Both the position numbers and the translations under genes were made by a program. Of a DNA stretch of 64,000 nt, positions 1-8,819 are shown piece by piece (within the stretch, counting starts at the first letter, position 1; every line of letters begins with the position of its first letter). The notes beneath the pieces were generated by a model. That model had not been told where the DNA came from, searched no databases, and saw only the letters and a program-made list of their open reading frames with translations. Source of the DNA: Tropicimonas sediminicola (GTDB lineage Bacteria; Pseudomonadota; Alphaproteobacteria; Rhodobacterales; Rhodobacteraceae); assembly GCF_900188335.1 (NCBI RefSeq), contig NZ_FZOY01000004.1:1-64000 (forward strand), in the 5' to 3' direction.

Positions 1-92
1 TCAAATCAAGAAGGGCAAAGGTGGACGACTTTTACGCCGCCCGCAGCAGGGTCATCCCGCCGCTACCGTGGCCGACTTTCTCACCGCCGTTC

Positions 93-539
93 TCACCCGA
101 ACAGCGCGAACAGAAACGCGGTCGTGAAAGCCGACGTTACCGCCCCCACGAGCAAACTGTTCCCGATGCCGAATTCGATCCGGTAGATCGTCAGCAAGAT
201 GGTCAGGAGGACAAAAACATTCAGGTAGAAGTATCCGAGGTTCTGCCAGCTCGCGATGAACGCAATAGCGAGGCCCAGCGTGGCAAGGATGTACCTCGAA
301 TTATGGGTCTCGACCTTGGTGGTGTTCTCTGGACTTGAATCCCGGACATTCCTGATCAGCGTGACAATGCACAACAGGACAAGCAGCCCGGTCAGGATGT
401 TGGGAAAGTAGGTCGGCCCGACACCCGAAGACGAAAAGAAGATCGCCTGTGACGCGCTATGATTGAGGTTCAGAGCATAACCAATCCCGCCGATTATCAA
501 GACAATCGACATCAGGCTGTTCAGGTTTTTCCAGGTCAT
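93..539 (-). CDS. TctB-family subunit of a tripartite tricarboxylate transporter
   Basis: This 148-residue, very hydrophobic protein has about four membrane segments (near residues 8-25, 42-62, 83-100 and 106-145). Length, spacing and the conserved 'GPTYFPNILTGLL' stretch after the first segment fit the TctB small membrane subunit (DUF1468). TctB pairs with the large TctA permease and a periplasmic TctC binding protein to take up carboxylates. The gene lies about 80 bp downstream of an IclR regulator on the same strand. The tctA partner would be expected next but is not recognisable in the 92 bases left before the window edge. The substrate cannot be inferred. Confidence 0.8.
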   Translation of the reverse strand: MTWKNLNSLMSIVLIIGGIGYALNLNHSASQAIFFSSSGVGPTYFPNILTGLLVLLCIVTLIRNVRDSSPENTTKVETHNSRYILATLGLAIAFIASWQNLGYFYLNVFVLLTILLTIYRIEFGIGNSLLVGAVTSAFTTAFLFALFG

Positions 540-619
540 TCAGGAAAACGCCCGAATGAGATCTGTGCTCTCGGATTCTTCATGGTTCCTCCCATTGAAT
601 TAAATGCGGCCCGCTTCCG

Positions 620-1429
620 TTAACCCCCACGAAGCGGCATGGAGTGATGCTTCGGCACAAGCCGGTTGGTTGCGCTTTCTGCGTAGGCAAGATCGGACAA
701 TTCGGCGCGCACGCTCAGAAGTGCGTCGCGGTACTCGTCCATCCGGTCATCTGACCGATCATCCGGTTCGGCGAGCGCCAACAGATGCAGAAACCTGCCG
801 TTCGGGTCTTCGATCACGGTGGCACACCGGCGAATGCCGACGTGATTGCCTGCGGTATCGGCCGCGAACACCTCCGAACGCATACGTTCCAGCCGGTCCC
901 GGACCTTGGCCGCCGATAGCCAGCGTGTCGGCTGGCCGGGCTTGCGAAGGGTTTCGAAGAAGCCGTCGGCAAAGAACCTCGCCTCGATCTCGCTCCAGGC
1001 AAGCCGGCTAAGATACAGTACCGACAGCACGTCGAGCTCATAGAGCGAACGGCGAAACCCAACCCCCGCGCGTATCAGCACGTTCGGGTCCGGGTGGTCT
1101 GTCTTTGAGTGCCACAGGAGCTCGTGGCCGGCGACAACGATCACCTCGGCCGACACTCCCAGCCGGTGGGAAAGATCCCGCATCGTACTGTCAAGCTTGG
1201 CCAGGTAGGTCTGTGACATCGGCACGTTCCGCTCCAGGCGGAAGTTGCGCACGCAATACTTTTCGCTGGTGCGGAACAGGTAGCCCCAATCCGACAACGC
1301 CTTGACGATCCGGTTCAACGTGGACGGAGACAGGCCACAGTGTCGCGCGATGTCGACCTGCTTCACCGGACCTGGCCCCGCGGCCATGATGTATTCCAGG
1401 ACTTGCAATGTGCGCTCTGTCGGGTCCAT
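620..1429 (-). CDS. IclR-family transcriptional regulator
   Basis: The 269-residue protein has an N-terminal winged helix-turn-helix (about residues 5-65; 'GPVKQVDIARHCGLSPSTLN') and a C-terminal IclR effector-binding domain (about residues 80-250). I place the start at the ATG at 1429 because GGAGGG sits just upstream and the usual IclR N-terminus (MDPTERTLQVLEYI) begins there; the open frame extends upstream but would run through the operator. IclR proteins bind small carboxylates or aromatics and control neighbouring catabolic or transport genes. The next gene downstream is tctB, so regulation of that transporter and of itself is the natural inference. Confidence 0.85.
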   Translation of the reverse strand: MDPTERTLQVLEYIMAAGPGPVKQVDIARHCGLSPSTLNRIVKALSDWGYLFRTSEKYCVRNFRLERNVPMSQTYLAKLDSTMRDLSHRLGVSAEVIVVAGHELLWHSKTDHPDPNVLIRAGVGFRRSLYELDVLSVLYLSRLAWSEIEARFFADGFFETLRKPGQPTRWLSAAKVRDRLERMRSEVFAADTAGNHVGIRRCATVIEDPNGRFLHLLALAEPDDRSDDRMDEYRDALLSVRAELSDLAYAESATNRLVPKHHSMPLRGG

Positions 1430-1452
1430 CAACCCTCCACATTTGAAACCCA

Positions 1453-1472
1453 AAATTCCAAAGTTGGAATTT
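1453..1472. promoter_or_regulatory. Perfect inverted repeat, probable IclR operator
   Basis: AAATTCCAA-AG-TTGGAATTT is a perfect 9-bp inverted repeat with a 2-bp centre. It lies about 24 bp upstream of the iclR start. Size and position fit an IclR-family operator giving autoregulation. Binding by this IclR protein is inference. Confidence 0.55.
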
Positions 1473-1582
1473 ACGATTTCGTATTCGAGTGTGCCGAGTC
1501 TGTCAAGCGACAACCTTTTCTTCCGGCGCCGAGCCAACCCAAGGAAGCGAAAAGCCTCGGTCAGTTGTGCCGATCCTGTAAG

Positions 1583-1932
1583 ATGCCGAGCCCCATTTCG
1601 CCGCTGCCGCTCATTGCGGCGCGCAGCGTGTCAACGGCGGAGCAACTTCCGGCGCGACGTTCGCCACCGTCATGCTGACCGACAAAAACCACTTCCCACT
1701 GGCGGACCAGGCCTTCACCGCGGCGGTCATGGCAGGCGCCCTCGCCGTCACTTGCAATCTCATGTTGCTTGCCGGTCCCATCATCCGCCTGATCGGCAAT
1801 TCAGGTGCTGCGATCGCCAATCGGGTCATGGGCATGATCCTCGCCTCCGTCGCGGCCGACACCGTGATGTCGGCTCTGCTGGAGCTTGCAGGCAGTGGCT
1901 CATTGCGAGCCGACTGGGCGAGATCCGTTTGA
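1583..1932 (+). pseudogene. Broken MarC-family membrane protein gene (C-terminal part)
   Basis: From 1633 to 1932 one frame encodes a MarC-like C-terminus: 'GGATSGATFATVMLTD', then a membrane segment and 'IANRVMGMILASVAADTVM', which matches the MarC motif before the last helix. The preceding MarC motif (ISPLALPLIAGPG-type) is visible only in another frame from 1583 as 'PISPLPLIAA', so there is a frameshift near 1625-1640. The N-terminal half is missing. MarC proteins are inner-membrane proteins of uncertain function, about 200 residues when intact. The recognition rests on short motifs. Confidence 0.5.
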
Positions 1933-2048
1933 GATCGCTCAAAAGCAAGCCCGGACAACCAATGGCCGCTCTGGTACAGCTGCAATGCGGCATTCGGCAG
2001 GATGTCGGAGGCCAGGATTGGACCGTCCGCGGCGGACGGCCCGGCCGA

Positions 2049-2450
2049 TCAGATGTCGACCGACCCGATCATCCGTGGCTCATCCATCCAGCGCGCGAGC
2101 GACTTCCGGGCGCCTTCGGTGATCTCGAAGCGGACTGGCCTCCGGGCATTGCTGTGGATGATCGCAGCGCGCTCTTTGACCTGGCCCGCCGCTTAAACAA
2201 CCGCGACCTTCAGTTCTACCAGATCACAGCCTCCGAGCCAGTTGTCGATAGCGAGATTGAAAAGAGCAAGATCGCGTTGGTTTTCAAAGAGTTTCAGGCG
2301 CAGGCGGATGGCCCAGACGTGCTTGGGCATGAGTGAGCCTTTCTGGCCGATGACGCGCCCCTTGTTCCAGGCTGGGCGGCAGGCGCGAATGGCAGGTACG
2401 TTGGCGATGGACATGACGGCGCCCGCTGTCCGCCCCCCCTGCCACGACAC
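2049..2450 (-). pseudogene. Decayed tyrosine recombinase (phage-type integrase), N-terminal half
   Basis: The frame 2450-2193 carries 'WNKGRVIGQKGSLMPKHVWA' followed by 'RDLALFNLAIDNWLGGCDLV', the characteristic N-terminus of a family of short phage-type integrases. A TAA at 2193-2195 interrupts it. The same frame then continues with 'ERAAIIHSNARRPVRFEITE' and 'SLARWMDEPRM', which is the next conserved block, and stops at 2049. The catalytic R-H-R-Y half is gone. This is a pseudogene left from a mobile element and marks the left end of the window as accessory DNA. Confidence 0.65.
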
Positions 2451-2598
2451 CCAGCCGATCTTGGTGCGCCATCTTACAACGCAGATCCGGCGGCGCGGTC
2501 CATGTCGGCTCGGAGCCCGTCAGAGGTGCCTCACATGTCCCAGTGGTTGACCGCAAAGAGACTTCTGCGAGAGGCTCTTGGCGAAGAGGAGAACAACG

Positions 2599-3417
2599 GT
2601 GGAAGCCATACTCAATCGCACTGGGTACCGAATGCGGCCAAGTTCGGTGGCGGACCGTATGGACATCGCGACGTACATTTTTGGGGATGTGGAGGTTTCC
2701 AAGACGCTCGTACACGATGTTTCTACTCAGAAGGGCGTATGGGCGGCGACCGACGCCTGGATCGACACCCTCGCCGTCGATGGGAAACGGAGCACAGCGA
2801 ATGCCGAACACATTGGGCTTTGGACCATCCGTGACGACGCGGGCGAGGGCAGATTTGTAGGGATACGCGGCGTGTTCGTTGCGCCGGGGCTGCCTCTCAA
2901 CTCGGTCGCGACATTTGTGGCCATCGCCCGACCCTACTGGGGAAAAGGCGTCTCCAGTGAGTCATCCCGAGTACTCTGCCAGCATGTGTTTCAGAAATCA
3001 GAGGCTGATGCGATCTACACCCGGGTATGGCCCAAGCTGAACCCCGCCAGCGACGCCGTTCAACGCCGATTGGGGTTTGTGCCTGCGGACCGGCACACAC
3101 TCAGGGACACCTTCGGCGAACAACGAATGCGTGAGGTTCTGGAGTTCGATCTTTGGCGGGCATCAAATCTGGAAAGCGAGGGGTTCGCCGAAACGCTTCG
3201 CCAGGTGTCGATAAGAATTGGGCAGCTCGCGGCAGAGGACTTGTTGGAGGCGCGGGATGCTGAACAGCGTATCTTGACCGCGCTGCCGGTTCGCCTGGCG
3301 AAATCTGGTGACGTTCGCAGCAAAGTAGCTGAGGATCTGCGGCTTGGTTTTCACAATCCTGCCTGGGCAAGTTATCGGATGTCACGAGCCGATTGGGCGG
3401 TGCGGGACCGGGTCTAG
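2599..3417 (+). CDS. GNAT-family N-acetyltransferase, RimJ/RimL-like
   Basis: This 272-residue protein has a GNAT fold over about residues 10-170. The region 'FVAIARPYWGKGVSSESSRV' corresponds to the acetyl-CoA-binding R/Q-x-x-G-x-G/A turn, and 'VWPKLNPASDAVQRRLGFVP' is the typical late GNAT motif. About 95 further residues form an extra helical C-terminal region I do not recognise. The start is set at the GTG at 2599 because AGAGGAG lies 6 bases upstream; an upstream TTG (2578) and a downstream ATG (2632) are alternatives. GNAT enzymes acetylate amines on proteins, antibiotics or metabolites; the substrate is unknown. No operon partner is visible. Confidence 0.7.
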   Translation: MEAILNRTGYRMRPSSVADRMDIATYIFGDVEVSKTLVHDVSTQKGVWAATDAWIDTLAVDGKRSTANAEHIGLWTIRDDAGEGRFVGIRGVFVAPGLPLNSVATFVAIARPYWGKGVSSESSRVLCQHVFQKSEADAIYTRVWPKLNPASDAVQRRLGFVPADRHTLRDTFGEQRMREVLEFDLWRASNLESEGFAETLRQVSIRIGQLAAEDLLEARDAEQRILTALPVRLAKSGDVRSKVAEDLRLGFHNPAWASYRMSRADWAVRDRV

Positions 3418-3667
3418 ATACTCGAGTTCTCGACGCCTCCTTCCTCCGCAAAGCGGTCGTTTCCGACCGGGCAGTTCGGCATCCGCCGCCGCGCAGCAGA
3501 CCGGAAGCCAGCGGCGACCTTTGTCGGCAACCTGCGCATCGCGCCAACCTGCCTGTATCGGACGCAGGCCCGCTTTTTCGAGTTTGGCAAGATCGTGTGA
3601 TACCATGTCCCATAGGCCTGGCCCCAATCATTGGAACCGGGCGAGCAATTCTGGGGAGGAACCTGTA

Positions 3668-4132
3668 ATGCGTTTCGTGCTTTTTGCAGCGATCATGGCC
3701 GCCAGTCCGGCGTTTGCGGAAACCTTCAGCAGCGGCGCTGTCGGCACCGGCACAAGCTCAAACGAACCGATTCCAATCGCCGAGGGACATATCGTTATGC
3801 GCACCAGCGGAAGCTACGAGATGTTCGAGGTCGAGGCTGGGCATCCTCTCGAGGGGGCTAAAGGCCCGTGTTTTGGTGCTGTCGAAATCAAGGGAGGCGA
3901 GGTGTCGGGTGGCGGCAACTGCGTCTACGAGACGTCCTCCGGTGACAAGGCGGTCATGGTCTGGAAAGCAATGGGATTAGGGGCCGATGGAGCATTGACC
4001 GGGGAGTGGTCGGTCTCCGGAGGAACGGGGGCTTGGACCGGCGCCACGGGAGGCGGCACCTTCTCGTCTTTGACGGACCCCAACACTGGGAAGTTCGTCA
4101 ACACGATCACTGGCGACATAACCGTCGAGTAG
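3668..4132 (+). CDS. Small secreted protein of unknown function
   Basis: The 154-residue product begins with a short signal peptide (MRFVLFAAIMAASPAFA, cleavage expected after about residue 17). A Gly/Thr/Ser-rich beta-strand pattern follows, ending in 'FVNTITGDITVE'. Two cysteines (in 'GPCFG' and 'GNCVY') may form a disulfide in the periplasm. The start is supported by GGGGAGGA upstream of the ATG. The composition suggests a small beta-barrel or lipocalin-like fold, but I recognise no family. It stands alone between the acetyltransferase and the trpS leader. Confidence 0.65.
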   Translation: MRFVLFAAIMAASPAFAETFSSGAVGTGTSSNEPIPIAEGHIVMRTSGSYEMFEVEAGHPLEGAKGPCFGAVEIKGGEVSGGGNCVYETSSGDKAVMVWKAMGLGADGALTGEWSVSGGTGAWTGATGGGTFSSLTDPNTGKFVNTITGDITVE

Positions 4133-4423
4133 ATGACGGACACATTGTCTAGTCCGTCCAAAGCGATGACGGACTGGGCGTAACCGTACTGCTGAATCCG
4201 GCCATGCCAGGGTCGAGACCTACACAAACCCAACTGTGACGGATGTCGGCAACCTGCGCACTGCCGTGATTGGTCCGACCTCGTAGGTTTGCGCGTGCAG
4301 CAAGGACTCGGCAGGGTGTCGACCCCGGGCACGAACGTCGGAGCAGGACGCGGCGAAAGCCGGTGAGGAACCCATTTTACCATTTGATTGACGAGCGATC
4401 TCGCCGACTGTAGGCGGTAATTC

Positions 4424-4471
4424 ATGGAAAACACTAAGACCATCGCTATGACTTGGTGGCTGGCCTCCTGA
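4424..4471 (+). CDS. trpS leader peptide with tandem Trp codons
   Basis: A 15-codon frame encodes MENTKTIAMTWWLAS followed by TGA. It has two adjacent TGG codons at 4454-4459 and an AGGCGG ribosome-binding sequence about 6 bases before its ATG. An internal in-frame ATG at 4448 would give only MTWWLAS. The size, the paired Trp codons near the end and the hairpins that follow immediately are the standard parts of a trp-type leader peptide. It lies about 105 bp upstream of the tryptophanyl-tRNA synthetase gene. Confidence 0.7.
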   Translation: MENTKTIAMTWWLAS

Positions 4472-4530
4472 CAGGGTGGCCGGATGACCAAACGTGTTCC
4501 GAGGCCGCCGCATGGGCGGCCTTTTGTTTT
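4462..4530 (+). promoter_or_regulatory. Ribosome-mediated transcription attenuator for trpS
   Basis: Four segments can form alternative hairpins. Segment 1 (GGCC at 4462-4465 plus CCT) can pair with segment 2 (AGG plus GGCC at 4478-4481). Segment 2 (GGTGGCC at 4475-4481) can instead pair over 7 bp, with one G-U, with segment 3 (GGCCGCC at 4503-4509). Segment 3 also pairs perfectly with segment 4 (GGCGGCC at 4515-4521) as the terminator. A ribosome stalled at the Trp codons (4454-4459) would cover segment 1 and favour the 2:3 antiterminator. This reading predicts that trpS is induced when charged tRNA-Trp is scarce. Confidence 0.7.
4503..4530 (+). terminator. Rho-independent terminator in the trpS leader
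   Basis: GGCCGCC, a 5-base loop and GGCGGCC form a perfect 7-bp GC stem, followed by TTTTGTTTT. The T-run is on the + strand, so the terminator reads towards trpS and lies 45 bp before its start codon. Confidence 0.8.
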
Positions 4531-4575
4531 CCGAGCTTCCCGATGCGCCGCCTCTCACTTCATGAGAAGACGCAA

Positions 4576-5577
4576 ATGAACAGACCAACCATTCTGACAG
4601 GCGACCGCACCACGGGGCCGCTTCACATCGGGCACTACGCAGGCTCGCTTGCAAACCGGCTGCGCTATCAGGACAGCCATGAACAATTTCTGCTGCTGGC
4701 GGATTCCCAGGCTCTGACCGATAACGCCCATGATCCGGAGAAGGTGCGGCGCAATGTGATCGAGGTCGCGCTGGATTATCTGGCCGTGGGCATCGATCCC
4801 GGCCGCGCCACCATCTGCCTGCAATCGCATCTTCCGGCGCTGGCCGAGCTGTCGATGCTCTACCTGAACTTCGTCACGGTCGCGCGGCTCGAACGGAACC
4901 CGACGATCAAGGACGAAATCCGCGTGCGCGGGTTCGGGCGCGATATTCCCGCCGGGTTCCTGTGTTATCCGGCAGCACAGGCGGCGGACATCACGGCGTT
5001 CAGAGCGACAGTCGTCCCGGTCGGCGAGGATCAGGCCCCGCTGATCGAGCAAACGAACGAGATCGTGCGGCGCATCAACGCAACCGCAGGCCGCTCCGTG
5101 TTGCCCGAGGCGCGGGCGATCATTCCCAGGGCTGGCCGGCTGCCAGGTATCGACGGCAAGGCCAAGATGTCGAAATCCGGTGGTAACGCCATTGCGCTGT
5201 CCGCGTCGCCTGAAGAGATCCGAAATGCCGTCAGAGCGATGTTCACCGATCCGAAGCACCTGCGTGTCGAAGACCCGGGCTGCATCGAGGGCAACGTCGT
5301 CTTCACCTATCTCGACGCCTTCGATCAGGACCAGGACAGGCTCGCCGAGCTCAAGGCCCAGTATCAGCGCGGCGGACTTGGCGATAGCAGGATCAAGGCA
5401 CGCCTTGAAGCTATACTTCAGGAGCTCATCGCCCCAATTCGCGAGCGCAGGGCACAGCTTTCCGAGGACCGGGGATACATTCTTGAGGTGATCAAAGAGG
5501 GCACGGAACGCGCGCGAGAGCGCACCGAGGCGACGAGGCGCGAAGTGGTGAGTGCCTTGGGGCTGTTCCAGATGTAG
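4576..5577 (+). CDS. trpS: Tryptophanyl-tRNA synthetase, 'TGDR' type
   Basis: The enzyme (333 residues) charges tRNA-Trp with tryptophan in the cytoplasm. It is class I: the HIGH signature appears as 'HIGHYAGS' near residue 18 and KMSKS as 'KMSKSGGN' near residue 198. The block 'IPAGFLCYPAAQAADITAF' contributes to the active site. The N-terminus 'TILTGDRTTGPLHIGH' belongs to the group seen in many Firmicutes and other bacteria, not the 'SGIQPSG' group of the usual proteobacterial enzyme. This suggests an auxiliary or horizontally acquired copy. The start is the ATG where homology begins; the frame is open to 4453, but that extension would be translated through the leader terminator. The leader attenuator is its probable control. 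Confidence 0.93.
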   Translation: MNRPTILTGDRTTGPLHIGHYAGSLANRLRYQDSHEQFLLLADSQALTDNAHDPEKVRRNVIEVALDYLAVGIDPGRATICLQSHLPALAELSMLYLNFVTVARLERNPTIKDEIRVRGFGRDIPAGFLCYPAAQAADITAFRATVVPVGEDQAPLIEQTNEIVRRINATAGRSVLPEARAIIPRAGRLPGIDGKAKMSKSGGNAIALSASPEEIRNAVRAMFTDPKHLRVEDPGCIEGNVVFTYLDAFDQDQDRLAELKAQYQRGGLGDSRIKARLEAILQELIAPIRERRAQLSEDRGYILEVIKEGTERARERTEATRREVVSALGLFQM

Positions 5578-6068
5578 GCGAGCAATGGCGGGCGATCCGG
5601 ATAGAGGTCCGTTTCGTCCGCCAAGCGTTCGTTCGGTCGTCCTCAACTTCGCGCTTGCGGCGAAAGTCTGGTCTGACGGGCAGCAGCGAAGCATCGGCCC
5701 TAAGCATGAAAGGCAGGTCAGGGCCGTTCACGCCGGCTGAACGTCGGCAACGGCAGCGCAAACCTTTGCTCGAAGGAGAGTACAAATCTCCCTCACCAAG
5801 TGGCGAAATTCGTCAACGTTTCCGGTGATCGGAGTGCAGCTTTTCACTCGAACCTACACTGAGCGGACAAGGGATATGTGAGCTCTGGACGGTGTCTAAC
5901 CTTCTGGGTCCAAATGGCGACTTTTGGCTCGTCGTGGCTGGCTGCTGTCGGGCGATATCCGCATTCGTGCAGATCTCCTGAGAGAATACTGTACAGAATG
6001 AAACACATCCGTACGCTTGCGCGCGAAAACCACTATTTTGTTGTATGATCTGGCCGCGCAACCGCCGA
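5578..6068. other. Intergenic stretch without a recognisable gene
   Basis: About 490 bp between trpS and the rpiR gene, which reads towards it from the right. I see no conserved protein, RNA gene or clear terminator. It contains one copy of a degenerate sequence that also occurs near 12.3 kb (see 5661-5733). Confidence 0.5.
5661..5733 (-). repeat. Degenerate dispersed repeat, copy A
   Basis: Read on the minus strand from 5733, the sequence begins GCGTGAACGGCCC and aligns by eye with 12316-12243 over about 73 bases. Roughly two thirds of positions agree, including the shared GCGTGAACGGCCC, CTGCC-TTCAT and CAGACC blocks. It may be a remnant of a decayed element; its nature is unknown. Confidence 0.35.
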
Positions 6069-6938
6069 TCAATACGGCGCCAGCCGCTCGCGCATGTCGC
6101 GGAACTCGGCCAGCGCGCGCATCGTGCGGCCGTCGTCGATGGTCGCCAGGTCGAGGATTACCGTGTTCGTCACCGTCATCGGCACCACAAGGCTCTGCGA
6201 CTCGCCGGCCTCGCCGCGCGACACCGCGATGTGGCGGTCGGGGGACGGTTCCAGTGCGGCGCCGCGCTTGTCGGTCAGCGCCAGCGTCGTCGCGCCGCGC
6301 ATGGCGGCGACCTGCATGATCCGCGCAACCGCCGCCGGTAGCTTGCGGAAGTTGATCAGCCACATCACGTCGTCGCCGGTCATTCCTGCGACCTGTTCCA
6401 GCCATTGGTGCTGCATCAGCGACAGGTCGACCGCGTCATACCCCGACCGGCGCAAGCGCAGCGCGACGAGGTGGCACAGCGTGGCGGCGTGACTTTGCCC
6501 GAACATGAAAATCCGCCGCGCGCCCAGCAGCGCCTCGGAAAACCCGCGGATGTCGGCATCTGTCACGCTGGCGCGCAAGGTTTCCAGCGCCATGATCTCG
6601 CTGTCCAAAACCGAGGCCAGAAGCCCGCTTTCCCCCGCCTTGGCCAGTCGGGCGGCGATGCGGGCAGTGGGGTCCTCGAACTCGCCGTTGCCCTCGACCA
6701 GCCGCTGCTGAAGGAAGGCCCGGAACTCTGGGTAGCCCTTGAACCCCAGCCGCCGTGCCAGCCTCACCGCCGACGCGGGATGCACCCCCGCGCGAAAGCT
6801 CACCTCTTTGCCGTTCTCCATCGCCGCGCGGATCGGATCGCGGACCATCACGTCAAGAATGCGGGTGTCCGCCTCGGTCAACTGGTCCGAGTGGCGGGTG
6901 ATTAGGTCGCCCAAGAACGCGGTGTGGTGGCTTTGCAT
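6069..6938 (-). CDS. RpiR/MurR-family transcriptional regulator
   Basis: The 289-residue protein has an N-terminal helix-turn-helix of the HTH_6 type (about residues 20-80; 'GVHPASAVRLARRLGFKGYP'). A SIS sugar-phosphate isomerase-like domain follows (about residues 125-260; 'RIFMFGQSHAATLCHLVALR'). RpiR regulators sense phosphosugars or related phosphorylated compounds through the SIS domain. The gene follows ugpC by 55 bp on the same strand as the last gene of the ugp cluster, so glycerol-3-phosphate or a related phosphate ester is a plausible effector. This differs from the PhoB control of ugp in Escherichia coli. Confidence 0.85.
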   Translation of the reverse strand: MQSHHTAFLGDLITRHSDQLTEADTRILDVMVRDPIRAAMENGKEVSFRAGVHPASAVRLARRLGFKGYPEFRAFLQQRLVEGNGEFEDPTARIAARLAKAGESGLLASVLDSEIMALETLRASVTDADIRGFSEALLGARRIFMFGQSHAATLCHLVALRLRRSGYDAVDLSLMQHQWLEQVAGMTGDDVMWLINFRKLPAAVARIMQVAAMRGATTLALTDKRGAALEPSPDRHIAVSRGEAGESQSLVVPMTVTNTVILDLATIDDGRTMRALAEFRDMRERLAPY

Positions 6939-6993
6939 CGGCAGGGATGATCTCTTGAACGGGCCGTGTAGTCCAGCCCAGCGGAGCGCCGCG

Positions 6994-8012
<1,019 letters not shown>

Positions 8013-8016
<4 letters not shown>

Positions 8017-8819
8017 GCTGCCGTCTCCTTGTGGAATGCGTCGCGGCGGGCGATGGCAAGGCTGGGGCGGTCGGTGGTGAACACCTTGGAGCCCAGCTGC
8101 AGGGCGTGGTCGATCTGCGCCGTGGTGTGTGCGGCCCAGCAGCCGAACTCCAGCCCCTCGCCACGAATGTGATCGCGCAGCGTTTCCGTGGCGGTGTCGA
8201 CGTTGATGCCGATCTCGGGGATGCCGTGCGTCTTTGCCAGGTGCGCTACGGCGCTGGCGCCAAGCTGGGTCACGACCGACGGGCTGACCAGCCAAAGCAA
8301 AGGCCGGTCGGTGACATCGCGCAATTCGTCGAGGGTTGGCACGAGGAACGAGGTGAAGCCGGTTTTCGCCAGCATCCCGCAGCTTTCGATCTCGGCCACG
8401 ACGCGGTGGGCGAAATCCGCATAGGCCGCGCCGCCCGGTCCCGGCTTGATCTCGCAGCGCAGGGTGACAGGGCTGTCCTTGTAGATATCGCACAGCTCGG
8501 CCAGCGAGATCGGGTGCTGCCCGCCGGAATAATCGATGACGGCAGCGCGCACCGCCGCCTCGGGCAGTTCGCAGATCGCGCCCCTGCGGTCGGTGGTACG
8601 GTCCAGCGTGGCGTCATGGTGTACCATGATCGCGCCGTCGGCGGTGGGATGGACGTCGAACTCGACCTCGTCCACGGCCATCGCGGCGGTGGTGCGGAAG
8701 CCGTGCGGCGTGCTGTCGCCGAATTCCAGCGTGCCACCCCGGTGCGAGGCGATACGGGTGAAAGGGGCAAGATCAGTCATTGCGGTGTCTTCTTGTTGGT
8801 GTTCCGGGGCCGCGCTCAT
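8013..8819 (-). CDS. Glycerophosphodiester phosphodiesterase
   Basis: The 268-residue enzyme has the GDPD fold starting at 'IASHRGGTLEFGDST', the usual HRG motif. The second catalytic block is 'VDEVEFDVHPTADGAIMVHHD', with the E-x-D and HHD metal and acid-base residues. It hydrolyses glycerophosphodiesters to glycerol-3-phosphate and an alcohol; without a signal peptide it would act in the cytoplasm after uptake, as UgpQ does. The ATG at 8819 overlaps the upstream permease stop; an internal ATG at 8780 (MTDLAPF) is an equally possible start. Its position between ugpE and ugpC indicates that the transporter handles phosphodiesters. Confidence 0.88.

Noticed and set aside
1-92. Start of a tctA gene at the left edge
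   Set aside because: The minus-strand frames after tctB contain early stops and no recognisable TctA N-terminus within the 92 bases available.
4453-4575. Upstream in-frame extension of trpS
   Set aside because: It would start inside the leader peptide and be translated through the terminator hairpin; family homology begins at 4576.
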